Assembly (NCBI RefSeq): GCF_002873395.1
Contig: NZ_MCUV01000001.1
Coordinates: forward strand, 124,001 to 188,000
Length of the DNA: 64,000 nt
DNA from: Vibrio sp. 10N.286.49.B3
GTDB lineage: Bacteria; Pseudomonadota; Gammaproteobacteria; Enterobacterales; Vibrionaceae
Direction: 5' to 3'
Part shown: positions 9,854 to 18,534 of the stretch, one piece after another
How the letters are laid out: each line of letters opens with the position of its first letter
How positions within the stretch are numbered: the first letter of the stretch is position 1
Program-made: the position numbers and the translations under genes
Notes under the pieces: model-generated
What the model was told of the DNA's origin: nothing
The model's database searches: none
Seen by the model: the letters and a program-made list of their open reading frames with translations, nothing else

Positions 9854-11263
9854 ATGAATTATAAAGCATTCCAATCCGATAAAATTATGAATATTCCATA
9901 TCAGTCAGATATGGCAAGTCAGTTGTTTTCTCATATAGAAAGTCAGCCGTGGGCAATGCTGCTGCGTTCTGCTTCGACCACCCATATTGACAGTCGTTAT
10001 GACATACTCGTTGCTAACCCTATCGCAACGCTAAAAACAACCGGTAAATGCACGACCATCACTCATGAAGGTAACCAAACTGTCTCTGAGCGAGATCCGT
10101 TTGAGCTTCTTAGCGAATATCAAAATAAGCTATTACCACCTAGAGATTGCGAGATCGACTTGCCGTTTATTGGTGGTGCTTTAGGTTACTTTAGCTACGA
10201 TTTAGGTCGTCGAGTGGAGTCTTTACCGACATTGGCTATTAATGATATTCAAAGTGCTGATATGGCGGTCGGTTTATATGACTGGGGACTTGTCATTGAC
10301 CACAAGACGCAACAGTCTTACTTGGTCGGTGATAATGCACTTCAGCAGTGGCAATGGTTGAATCAGCAAGCCGATTTGAACATGCAGCAAAAAACGTCAA
10401 GTCAACAAACCAAGTTTAGATTGCAAGAGCAATGGCAATCTAACATGACTGTGCAAACGTACGCTGATAAGTTTGCTCAAATCCAAGAGTACCTACTCTC
10501 TGGCGACTGCTATCAAATTAACTTAGCGCAACGCTTTAAAGCTCGTTACCAAGGCAGTGAATGGCAAGCCTACCAACACCTTGAGAAACATAATCAAGCA
10601 CCATTTTCTGCATTTATTCGCACTGATGAAGCCGCGATCTTAAGTATATCTCCTGAGCGCTTCCTACAGCTAAATCGCACCATTATTGAAACTAAGCCGA
10701 TTAAAGGAACTCGACCACGCTCAACCGACCCTGTTCAAGATAAACGCCATGCGATTGAACTTGCGAATACAGAGAAAGATCAAGCTGAAAACCTGATGAT
10801 TGTCGATCTATTAAGAAATGATATCGGTCGAGTTGCTATGCCAGGATCAGTACACGTACCAACGCTGTTTGATATAGAAAGCTTTCCAGCTGTGCACCAT
10901 TTAGTGAGTACGATTCGCGCGAAACTGCGCCCTGAATATCAAGCTTGTGATTTGTTGAGAGCTTCTTTTCCAGGTGGGTCTATCACTGGCGCACCCAAAA
11001 TACGGGCTATGCAAATCATCGAAGAGTTAGAGCCACATCGTCGCTCTGTTTATTGTGGCAGTATTGGTTATATCAGTCGTAATGGACGAATGGATACCAA
11101 TATTACTATTCGTACGCTGATTGCAGAAAATGACCATCTCTATGCTTGGGCTGGTGGCGGTATTGTGGCAGATAGCCAATGTGACAGTGAATATCAAGAA
11201 ACCCTCGATAAACTCAGTCGTATTTTACCGATTTTAAGTCACCCACCTGGCAGTGACAACTAG
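9854..11263 (+). CDS. pabB: Aminodeoxychorismate synthase component I
   Basis: PabB converts chorismate and ammonia (from PabA) to 4-amino-4-deoxychorismate for folate. The C-terminal chorismate-binding domain is complete. It shows PIKGTRPR, whose lysine is the PabB-specific nucleophile (TrpE has alanine there), and GGSITGAPKIRAMQI near the C-terminus. I use the ATG at 9854 (469 residues). An in-frame TTG at 9836 would add six residues and an ATG at 9887 would remove eleven; none has a clear Shine-Dalgarno sequence. It is a single-gene unit ended by a good hairpin terminator. Confidence 0.93.
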   Translation: MNYKAFQSDKIMNIPYQSDMASQLFSHIESQPWAMLLRSASTTHIDSRYDILVANPIATLKTTGKCTTITHEGNQTVSERDPFELLSEYQNKLLPPRDCEIDLPFIGGALGYFSYDLGRRVESLPTLAINDIQSADMAVGLYDWGLVIDHKTQQSYLVGDNALQQWQWLNQQADLNMQQKTSSQQTKFRLQEQWQSNMTVQTYADKFAQIQEYLLSGDCYQINLAQRFKARYQGSEWQAYQHLEKHNQAPFSAFIRTDEAAILSISPERFLQLNRTIIETKPIKGTRPRSTDPVQDKRHAIELANTEKDQAENLMIVDLLRNDIGRVAMPGSVHVPTLFDIESFPAVHHLVSTIRAKLRPEYQACDLLRASFPGGSITGAPKIRAMQIIEELEPHRRSVYCGSIGYISRNGRMDTNITIRTLIAENDHLYAWAGGGIVADSQCDSEYQETLDKLSRILPILSHPPGSDN

Positions 11264-11310
11264 CCTGACACAGAGGCTGGCACGCTCCCTCATTACGGTT
11301 TATTCTTTCG

Positions 11311-11345
11311 AAAGCGATCACCCTTCCAAAACCGATCGCTTTTTC
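11311..11345 (+). terminator. Intrinsic terminator of pabB
   Basis: AAAGCGATC at 11311-11319 pairs with GATCGCTTT at 11334-11342, followed by a T-run. The convergent hybrid kinase gene ends two bases further on. Confidence 0.8.
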
Positions 11346-11346
11346 A

Positions 11347-13062
11347 TTAAATCCATTTACTTAATATTTGTTTTAAATCATTAGCAGTATAAGGTTTGGT
11401 TAAAATATCATTCATCCCCACCTCCATACACTTATCACGCTCCTCGAGGGTTGTACCTGCTGTGACGGCTAAGATAGGATTCTTATAACCTTGACCTCTT
11501 AATGTTTCTGTAGCCGTAAAACCGTCCATAACAGGCATTCGACAATCCATAAATATAATATCAAATTCACTTTCTGTCGCAGCATTTACTGCCAGCAGAC
11601 CGTTATCGACAATTTGTGGTTTCACGTCCAACTTTGCCAACATTTTAGTGATGACTATTTGATTCATTTTAATATCGTCGACCACCAGCACCTTTAGTCG
11701 AGAGTAGTCAGCTAAAGGCATGGCTGTGATTTCACTTTGATCGCTTTCTTTATCGACTTCCATTAGCTGTAAAGGCAGTGTGACCTTAAACTCAGTCCCG
11801 CTTCCTAAAGTACTTTGTAAGGTTATGCTGCCTTTCATTAACTCGACGAGTTGCTTACAAATAGCGAGACCCAACCCTGTTCCTTCGTATTTGCGACTAC
11901 TAGAACGATCAGCTTGAGTAAAAGGTTGAAACAGCTTTTCCTGAGCCTTTTCAGAGATGCCAATACCGGTATCTTTTACGCTCACCATGAGCTGGTGCTC
12001 TGCCCAACAGACACCGACTGTCACCCCCCCTGATTCTGTAAATTTAACCGCATTACCAATTAAATTTACTAAGACTTGGGTAATTCTTTCTAAATCACCA
12101 AAAAAACGCTCAGGTACTGACTGATCAGCATGAATCGAAAACTTTATCTGTTTTTCCAGTGCTCTATTTAGGAAGATACTATTCAAGGTATAATGCAAGT
12201 CTTGCCACTTAAATGCAGAAGGAATTAACTCCATCATCCCTGCATTAATTTTGCTGTAATCAAGGAGGTCATTAATAATAACGCGTAAAAACTCACCGGA
12301 TTGACCTAGGTTATGACACAGCGCTTGCTGGTGTTCATCTAACTGTGTATCTCGTAATAGCTCAGCACTACCAAGCAAACCGTTAAGTGGTGTTCGCAAT
12401 TCATGGTTTATCATTGCTAGAAAGTCACGAGTTGAACGCTCAGATGCTTCTGCCCTTTGTCTCGCTTCTATTGCTCTCAATACATTCAATTGACGTATGA
12501 TTGCATTAGAAAGAAGTTCAACCACCAACGACATTTGACTCTCTATGTAGCTATTATCTTCTTCATTATCGTGAATTTGAATATTGAGTGATCCAATCAC
12601 TTTATTTTCTACTTTAATTGGCACATACAACAAATGACCATTCCAATGTAGCTGTGATTTTTTACCTTCTAGCGGTGATGTGATGAGTTCTGCATGCCCA
12701 TATACGCCACGAGTGACTTCTGGCAATATGTTTGCATCAAGCGTTATTTTACTGTACTCAACAATGCCTATACCGTCATTGGTTAAGTGCTGAATTAAGT
12801 CTGATATAAGAATGTCATCAAGGCTTTTTCTTAAAAACATCCCACCAAAGTGAATAAGGATAGTATCTATCTGTTCTTGAAACTGTAAGCGACGGATCTG
12901 CCCTTCTGATTTCGTTTCAAGCTGTTTAAGGGCGACTTCTAATTTTTGGTTGGTGCGAAATAGCTCTAAACTTTTTTCCTCTAACAGTAATTCAGCCTGC
13001 TTTCTCGAGGCTATTTCTCGTTTAAGTTTTCGCTCTATGGCAGCATGAGTCGGTGTATTCAA
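11347..13062 (-). CDS. hnoK: Hybrid histidine kinase partnered with H-NOX (HnoK/HqsK-like)
   Basis: The 571 residues show an N-terminal coiled coil (about 8-62), a GAF-like sensor region (about 65-195), a HisKA domain with phospho-accepting His220 (INHELRTPLNG), an HATPase with N box near 334-341 (LIGNAVKF) and G boxes DTGIGIS and GTGLGLA, and a C-terminal receiver with Asp462-Asp463, acceptor Asp506 (FMDCRMP) and Lys556. There is no transmembrane segment, so it is cytoplasmic. It starts four bases after the H-NOX gene. In vibrios and Shewanella such kinases are inhibited by NO-bound H-NOX and feed Hpt proteins or quorum-sensing relays. The start appears to be a TTG with a weak ribosome site; there is no in-frame ATG nearby. 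Confidence 0.9.
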   Translation of the reverse strand: MNTPTHAAIERKLKREIASRKQAELLLEEKSLELFRTNQKLEVALKQLETKSEGQIRRLQFQEQIDTILIHFGGMFLRKSLDDILISDLIQHLTNDGIGIVEYSKITLDANILPEVTRGVYGHAELITSPLEGKKSQLHWNGHLLYVPIKVENKVIGSLNIQIHDNEEDNSYIESQMSLVVELLSNAIIRQLNVLRAIEARQRAEASERSTRDFLAMINHELRTPLNGLLGSAELLRDTQLDEHQQALCHNLGQSGEFLRVIINDLLDYSKINAGMMELIPSAFKWQDLHYTLNSIFLNRALEKQIKFSIHADQSVPERFFGDLERITQVLVNLIGNAVKFTESGGVTVGVCWAEHQLMVSVKDTGIGISEKAQEKLFQPFTQADRSSSRKYEGTGLGLAICKQLVELMKGSITLQSTLGSGTEFKVTLPLQLMEVDKESDQSEITAMPLADYSRLKVLVVDDIKMNQIVITKMLAKLDVKPQIVDNGLLAVNAATESEFDIIFMDCRMPVMDGFTATETLRGQGYKNPILAVTAGTTLEERDKCMEVGMNDILTKPYTANDLKQILSKWI

Positions 13063-13066
13063 AGCA

Positions 13067-13609
13067 CTAAGCTACTTTCGTTAAGTTAAAGCGCACTAAG
13101 TTGTCATCATCCGAAATAGATTCCATCGATATATCAATCTCTTCATCGAAGTAATCGGCACAGCCCTTAATTAAACCGAAGCAGACGTGAGACATACAAC
13201 GTGCACTTTGATAATCTAAAGTCATCTTTGACTCACCTTCACTAATAAAATTAAATGTTGGCGGTGAAGCTTCTGGATAGAGTTTTTTCACCTCTACATG
13301 AATATAGGTTTCTACGTGCTTAATAAATTGAAAGGTTCCCGAGCTTTCAATTAAGCTGGCATCTAAAGGAATGGATGCTAATAAGCTTTTAAAAACTGAA
13401 CGACCAAACACCTGTTGCAACGTCTCTGCGTCTATGTCTGTTTTTTTACTCAAATTCACAATCAATTTGACCAAGCTGCGATGATCATAACTACCGACAG
13501 AGGTATAAATCCCCTCATCTTGCGACATAGCCAGCACTTCATCAAGCACATCTAAGCCAAATTGGTCTTCAACGAGTTCCATAAACTCAGTAAAAATGAT
13601 TCCTTTCAT
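13067..13609 (-). CDS. hnoX: H-NOX heme nitric oxide/oxygen-binding protein
   Basis: This 180-residue cytosolic heme sensor begins MKGIIFTEFMELVE, the usual H-NOX start. The proximal heme ligand should be His104 (in TYIHVEVKK). The propionate-binding Y-x-S-x-R motif is intact as Tyr133, Ser135 and Arg137. The distal pocket Tyr typical of oxygen-binding H-NOX proteins is not apparent, which would fit an NO-selective sensor, but this needs structural alignment. AAGGTG precedes the ATG at good spacing. It is the first gene of a two-gene unit with the hybrid kinase. Confidence 0.95.
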   Translation of the reverse strand: MKGIIFTEFMELVEDQFGLDVLDEVLAMSQDEGIYTSVGSYDHRSLVKLIVNLSKKTDIDAETLQQVFGRSVFKSLLASIPLDASLIESSGTFQFIKHVETYIHVEVKKLYPEASPPTFNFISEGESKMTLDYQSARCMSHVCFGLIKGCADYFDEEIDISMESISDDDNLVRFNLTKVA

Positions 13610-13637
13610 CTCGGCACCTTAATTCGCTATTTACGTT

Positions 13638-13665
13638 AAAATATTGAAGTAAAAATATTGAAGTA
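13638..13665. repeat. Two tandem copies of a 14-bp unit upstream of hnoX
   Basis: The unit AAAATATTGAAGTA occurs twice without a gap at 13638-13651 and 13652-13665, and a third partial copy begins after it. It lies 29-56 bp before the hnoX start, in the divergent region shared with the REC-TPR gene. It could be a regulator site or a slippage product. Confidence 0.5.
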
Positions 13666-13879
13666 AAAATTCATCTAATAGGTAAATTTTTAGTCACAAA
13701 ACTGCGATAAATCAACACGAAAACCGCACTATTTTCTAATTTTAGCGACGCTCCCCCCACCACATAAGAATATGCAACAAAGTTAACCTATAAATAGCAG
13801 TATAGAATAAAACTGTACTAGACTTAAAAATACCCAACTCAATTGCGCCAATTGCCTAAAGATATGAGGCTCGTAATTC

Positions 13880-15643
13880 ATGAATGACTTTATCTCCGAA
13901 CATCGAGGGCTTTTAGAGAAGTTAGCTATACTCGTTGTGGATGATTCAAAAACCTCTGCACAGATGTTGGGGCAACAATTACGCCAATTGGAGATCAAGC
14001 CTAACCATATTGATTGTGTAAATTGCTATCAGCAAGCGATGAGCCAAGTATCTAAACGTTACTACGATATTATTTTTATTGACTACCATTTAGAACAAAA
14101 CATTAACGGTAATGAGTTGGCGACCTTACTCTATCGTCGTCGCTTACTCAGTATAAATACTGGCATTATTTTTATCTCATCAGACGCAACACAAACGACT
14201 GTCCTTACCGTCTTAGCTGGTCATAGCCCTTATTTTTTGAAAAAGCCGTTCAAAACCGTTGATATTGGTAACAAAATTATTGAGGTTAAAAAGAATCTAC
14301 ACGCAATTCAATATATAGAGCATCAGCTAAAGGAAGGAAAAATAGAACGTAGCACTTTAGATAATATCTTGCGTATGATTGACCGCTCACCTTCACCTAT
14401 TCTGGTTGAGAACCTTATTTTAAACTCTCTTTATGATGATAAGAACTGGCCAGTTTTAAAGTATTTGATTGAACATTCATCAACCGCAACTTCGCTGACT
14501 AAAGTTTTCTTAAATGCTTCTATTGCACTCAATGAAGGTGAGATAGAACGTAGCATTGAAATCGCACAGCACTATCTAGCTAAACACCCAGCATCACCAA
14601 GAATTTTAGACCAATTGGTGCATACGTATTTACACTTAAACAATAAAAAAGAAGCCCTGCACTACGCTCAAAAAAGTTTTGACTTAACACCATCGGTCAA
14701 TTCACGCGCTGTCATGGTATGCCGCATTGCTACTGAATTGAATTTACATAAAACGGTCTTAAAGGTGGGAATGAGCTTTACCCGTCATTTGTCAATTATT
14801 GATGTTGGCTGGGTAACCACTGTCTCTATTTATTGTGATTGCATTAAAGCCTTTTATCATAAATACCAAGAGCCTGCGAATAAACAGGAACTTAAGCTAT
14901 ATATTTTTGATTTACTTAGCGCTATTCGAAAGCGATTAACCTCTGGTCAAAAAAGATATCTTGATAGCTACCAACTCTTGATGAAAGCCTATTTTTCATT
15001 AGAGGATCAAGATAGTAAAAACGCCAAACTATTCTTATACAAATCTATTTCTCCTTTTTATGATCACTTTGACTCAATACCAAGTATTGTGATGACAAGC
15101 ATTATCCCAATTGCAGTGACGCTAGGCGAAGTGTGGTTAGTTGACGATCTAATGGCCATTTTACAAAAGCGAGACAAGTTTGATGCAGAAACACAGCAAC
15201 AATTACAGCGCTTATATAGCAATATAGCGAGCAACTCAGCATTAACTGAACTTCGAGAGCACTTGGCTCAAAATAAGAGGTTTGCAACTGATCCAAGTGT
15301 GTTAAATCAGTCATCAGAGTTAACTCAACAATACCAAGCAATTCTGAATCATTATCCGCATTGCAGTGAAGCTCAAGTCGGTTTTATTTTTTCTATTTAT
15401 CCGCACCAATCATCACTAAACGCGGATAAATATATGACAGATAGAGAAATTGATTCTAAGATAAAAGTACAAGCTAAACAGGTAATTGATGAACTTAGCG
15501 TAATAGCGCTACCCAGTTGTTGGCAAGAATGGGCATCATTATCAGCAGAGGGAAAAGGCAATAAAAGTCACTTATCCTCTATTACTAAAGCGCATAACAT
15601 TTCAATACAGCAACCTGAAAATTCAAACCCATTAATAGAATAA
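13880..15643 (+). CDS. Response regulator with REC domain and TPR-type C-terminus
   Basis: The 587 residues start with a receiver domain: Asp21-Asp22 acidic pair, acceptor Asp68 (IFIDYHL) and Lys121 or Lys122 (FLKKPF). The remaining 450 residues are helical and contain recognisable tetratricopeptide-like repeats, for example around residues 210-280 (ALNEGEIERSIEIAQHYL; LVHTYLHLNNKKEALHYAQ). There is no DNA-binding or enzymatic output domain, so output is probably protein-protein contact. It diverges from hnoX/hnoK, with the Hpt gene 19 bp downstream. I infer it belongs to the same relay, but the sequence alone does not prove it. Confidence 0.85.
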   Translation: MNDFISEHRGLLEKLAILVVDDSKTSAQMLGQQLRQLEIKPNHIDCVNCYQQAMSQVSKRYYDIIFIDYHLEQNINGNELATLLYRRRLLSINTGIIFISSDATQTTVLTVLAGHSPYFLKKPFKTVDIGNKIIEVKKNLHAIQYIEHQLKEGKIERSTLDNILRMIDRSPSPILVENLILNSLYDDKNWPVLKYLIEHSSTATSLTKVFLNASIALNEGEIERSIEIAQHYLAKHPASPRILDQLVHTYLHLNNKKEALHYAQKSFDLTPSVNSRAVMVCRIATELNLHKTVLKVGMSFTRHLSIIDVGWVTTVSIYCDCIKAFYHKYQEPANKQELKLYIFDLLSAIRKRLTSGQKRYLDSYQLLMKAYFSLEDQDSKNAKLFLYKSISPFYDHFDSIPSIVMTSIIPIAVTLGEVWLVDDLMAILQKRDKFDAETQQQLQRLYSNIASNSALTELREHLAQNKRFATDPSVLNQSSELTQQYQAILNHYPHCSEAQVGFIFSIYPHQSSLNADKYMTDREIDSKIKVQAKQVIDELSVIALPSCWQEWASLSAEGKGNKSHLSSITKAHNISIQQPENSNPLIE

Positions 15644-15662
15644 CGGCGATAAGGACATACGA

Positions 15663-15998
15663 ATGATAAATTTTGACATACTCAGAAGCTATTTAGATAA
15701 CGATGACGACATCGTAGAAGCTGTTTTAATGGCTTATGTTGAAGAGCATAGTGAAAGCATTGATAAGCTTCAGTTACAGTTCTCAACACAAAACTGGTCA
15801 GAGTTATTCATGACAGCACACTCGCTCAAAGGCATTCTAGCTAGCTTCGGTGAAGATACTGCGGTTGACGTTTTAGAGCGTATTGAAGGACAAACCCGCG
15901 ATAGTATTGCACCCGATGACAGTGATGTTGCAGTAGTGGTGACTGAACTAGGTAAAATTAATAAACAAGTTGATGATTTTTTGGCATCTTTGGGTTAA
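15663..15998 (+). CDS. Histidine phosphotransfer (Hpt) protein
   Basis: This 111-residue protein is a single Hpt four-helix domain. The H-box TAHSLKGILASFG places the phospho-accepting histidine at residue 53. Such proteins carry phosphate from the receiver of a hybrid kinase to a response regulator. The nearby hybrid kinase at 11347-13062 has a receiver but no Hpt domain of its own, and the REC-TPR gene is immediately upstream, so this protein is the natural bridge between them. Alternatively it serves another hybrid kinase in the cell. Confidence 0.9.
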   Translation: MINFDILRSYLDNDDDIVEAVLMAYVEEHSESIDKLQLQFSTQNWSELFMTAHSLKGILASFGEDTAVDVLERIEGQTRDSIAPDDSDVAVVVTELGKINKQVDDFLASLG

Positions 15999-16027
15999 CC
16001 GATCATTTTTTTAACTGATTTTCAGCG

Positions 16028-16627
16028 ATGAGAGATGTCGATAAAGAGACTTTTGTGCAGAGGTTTCAGCTGCATGCTCCCTTGGGTTATCACCCCGAAA
16101 GTATCTTGCGAGTCTCTCATCTTAAACCACTAGATCTACGTAAAGCTGCGGTTTTAATTGGGCTTGTAGAGCGAGAGTCTGGGCTAAATGTTATTTTAAC
16201 TAAACGCTCTAATCACTTACGCCATCATCCTGGGCAGATTAGTTTTCCTGGAGGTAAACTAGAGCCCGATGATCACTCCTTACAAACTGCCGCCATTCGT
16301 GAGACGTATGAAGAAATTGGCATTCCTGCTGACAAAATTAAAGTATTCGGTCACCTCCCTCCATTGAGTACGATAAGTCGCTTTTCTGTAACGCCTATTT
16401 TAGCCTTTATCGACCACGACTATAGTTTGAAGCTCGATACCAATGAAGTTGAAACGGTTTTTGAAGTACCTCTCTCTTTTCTTTTTAATCAATCAAATCT
16501 ATATAGCCAACATTTCATCGTGAAAAACACACCACATCGATTATTTGCCATCCCCTATCAAGGACATTTTATATGGGGAGTCACTGCGCAAATTATTCAA
16601 GCTTTACAGGTCCAACTCGGCACGTGA
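16028..16627 (+). CDS. nudL: Nudix CoA pyrophosphatase, NudL/YeaB type
   Basis: This 199-residue hydrolase should cleave the pyrophosphate of CoA or related coenzymes. The family signature LTKRSNHLRHHPGQISFPGG (58-77) runs directly into the Nudix box with the catalytic R91-E92-T-Y-E95-E96-I-G core. The first acidic position of the box is Asp rather than Glu, as is common in CoA pyrophosphatases. It starts 29 bp after the Hpt gene and is probably in the same transcript, although a functional link to signalling is unlikely. Confidence 0.9.
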   Translation: MRDVDKETFVQRFQLHAPLGYHPESILRVSHLKPLDLRKAAVLIGLVERESGLNVILTKRSNHLRHHPGQISFPGGKLEPDDHSLQTAAIRETYEEIGIPADKIKVFGHLPPLSTISRFSVTPILAFIDHDYSLKLDTNEVETVFEVPLSFLFNQSNLYSQHFIVKNTPHRLFAIPYQGHFIWGVTAQIIQALQVQLGT

Positions 16628-16689
16628 GATATTTAATACCGTATAATTTTACAAACCACCATTCACCTGGTCATATTACATACAATCCA

Positions 16690-16705
16690 TAGCAAACGTT
16701 TACAG
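16690..16705. promoter_or_regulatory. PurR-like operator upstream of serine-type transporter
   Basis: The site TAGCAAACGTTTACAG matches the PurR consensus core GCAAACGTTTGC at all but one position. It lies about 220 bp before the transporter start and would fit control of serine uptake by purine status, or binding by another LacI-family regulator. Confidence 0.45.
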
Positions 16706-16858
16706 TCAACCGCACACATAAAAATACCGCTCAAGCATTAGATTTACTAATCTCAAAAGACAATCAAACTCACCTGTAGCACACAAAAAACGTGAGGCTA
16801 GCGTCAGATTTGATGAAACTATCATTAAGTCTTTATTTATATGATTTAGATCGTTTTC

Positions 16859-16881
16859 TTCTGCCTTTTACTTAGGCAGAA
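16859..16881 (+). promoter_or_regulatory. Leader hairpin before the serine-type transporter
   Basis: TTCTGCC at 16859-16865 pairs perfectly with GGCAGAA at 16875-16881. A short T-run (ATTTTT) follows about 13 bases later, and the gene starts at 16924. It may be a leader structure or attenuator. Confidence 0.3.
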
Positions 16882-16923
16882 TCTGCGCTCTTAATTTTTC
16901 CTGTATCCAATGAGTATCTAAAC

Positions 16924-18183
16924 ATGAATATGAAAACGGCGACGACGACCAGTTGTGAAGTATCGTCTAAATCCAAATGGACCTACCAAGACTTTACGTG
17001 GGCATTATCTTTATTTGGTACGGCTGTGGGGGCTGGCGTACTATTTTTACCTATTAAAGCAGGTGCTGGTGGTTTCTGGCCGCTTGTAATCCTAGCGCTA
17101 ATCGCAGCACCGATGACATGGTTTGCACATAAAAGTTTAGCGCGTTTTGTTTTGTCATCAAAAAACCCTGATGCTGATATTACTGATACCGTTGAAGAAC
17201 ATTTTGGAAAAACTGGCGCTAACCTTATTACGTTTGCTTACTTTTTTGCCATTTATCCAATCGTTCTAATTTATGGTGTGGGTATAACAAATACTGTGGA
17301 CTCTTTCCTTGTTAATCAAATGGATATGGTCTCTATCCCTCGCTGGTTGCTATCTGCAGCTCTTATCACGCTGATGACAACGGGTGTTGTATTTGGCAAA
17401 GAGCTAATGTTAAAAGCAACATCATTAGTAGTTTATCCTCTTGTATCTATTCTATTAGCTTTATCTTTGTATTTGATTCCTGATTGGAATACATCGATGA
17501 TGTCTGTTGCTCCTGTTTGGGGTGATATGCCTAAAACAATTTGGTTAGCAATCCCAATTATCGTTTTCTCTTTTAACCACAGCCCAATTATTAGCCAGTT
17601 TGCGAAACAACAACGCCAAACTTACGGTTCAAATGCGGTCAAGAAAACTGATATGATTACCGGTGGTGCAGCGACCATGTTAATGGGTTTTGTAATGTTC
17701 TTTGTATTCTCTGTTGTGTTATCTCTAACACCAGAACAATTAACATCAGCACAAGAACAAAATATTAGTATTTTGTCATACCTTGCAAACATCCACGAAT
17801 CTCCAGTAATTTCTATTCTAGGTCCTATTGTTGCTTTTGCTGCAATTACATCAAGTTATTTTGGGCATTTTCTAGGCGCACAAGAAGGTCTTGTTGGTTT
17901 AGGTAAAGCAACAACAAAAGTATCTACAAGTATTGTCGAGAAAGCGTCTCTTGCCTTCATCGTAATCACAACTTGGATTGTCGCAATCATTAACCCAAGT
18001 ATTCTGGACATGATTGAAACAATGGGTGCACCTATGATTGCAGGTATTCTATTCCTTATGCCTGTAATCGCTATGCAGAAAGTACCAGCAATGCGCAACC
18101 TTAAAACATCAATACCAGCACAGATCTTCACCGTTATTTGTGGTATTGCTGCTATGACATCGGTTATTTATGGTGCTTTTTAA
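16924..18183 (+). CDS. sdaC: SdaC-like serine/amino acid transporter (HAAAP family)
   Basis: This 419-residue inner-membrane permease has about eleven hydrophobic segments. The first, ALSLFGTAVGAGVLFLPI, is the signature of the hydroxy/aromatic amino acid permease family. Overall features (IPIIVFSFNHSPIISQFA, length near 429) resemble E. coli SdaC, a proton-serine symporter, rather than the shorter tryptophan/tyrosine members. Substrate is therefore probably L-serine, but threonine is possible. It is a single-gene unit with a strong terminator and a PurR-like site upstream. Confidence 0.8.
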   Translation: MNMKTATTTSCEVSSKSKWTYQDFTWALSLFGTAVGAGVLFLPIKAGAGGFWPLVILALIAAPMTWFAHKSLARFVLSSKNPDADITDTVEEHFGKTGANLITFAYFFAIYPIVLIYGVGITNTVDSFLVNQMDMVSIPRWLLSAALITLMTTGVVFGKELMLKATSLVVYPLVSILLALSLYLIPDWNTSMMSVAPVWGDMPKTIWLAIPIIVFSFNHSPIISQFAKQQRQTYGSNAVKKTDMITGGAATMLMGFVMFFVFSVVLSLTPEQLTSAQEQNISILSYLANIHESPVISILGPIVAFAAITSSYFGHFLGAQEGLVGLGKATTKVSTSIVEKASLAFIVITTWIVAIINPSILDMIETMGAPMIAGILFLMPVIAMQKVPAMRNLKTSIPAQIFTVICGIAAMTSVIYGAF

Positions 18184-18534
18184 TTCAATCAATTGAATTA
18201 AAATTCTTATATTCACATGAATCAAGGCGACTATTTGGGTCGCCTTTTTATTGATATTCAAACCTTACTCTTTATCTGGTGACATTCTCAATTCACCGCT
18301 ACTCAGCTAAAAAATTTACCCATACCAATATATCGCCCATAAAAATACTCAATAGTTAACCAGTTACCTGCTTTTCACAAATAATTATTGCTATAAATGA
18401 CAATAAAGGTTGAAGCTATCAATTTGACAGGTAATATGGAGAATCAAATAAAAATATTTAACAGCTCGTATGTAATGGTGACTTTCCTACAAGTACTGAG
18501 CTGAGTTTTAACCTCAATGGAGATTGTATTAAAC
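18184..18534 (+). other. Intergenic region between transporter and asnS
   Basis: It contains the transporter terminator, a perfect -35 hexamer TTGACA at 18424-18429 with only a weak -10 candidate (AATAAA at 18447-18452), and a short possible leader reading frame at 18436-18504 encoding 22 residues with two Asn codons. CAGCTC at 18462-18467 can pair with GAGCTG at 18498-18503. Nothing else is evident. Confidence 0.4.
18224..18249 (+). terminator. Intrinsic terminator of the serine-type transporter
   Basis: AAGGCGAC at 18224-18231 pairs with GTCGCCTT at 18239-18246 over a 7-base loop, followed by Ts. Confidence 0.9.

Noticed and set aside
11347-13609. H-NOX as an oxygen-binding globin-type sensor
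   Set aside because: The neighbouring hybrid kinase and the absence of an obvious distal tyrosine favour NO sensing. This stays an inference.
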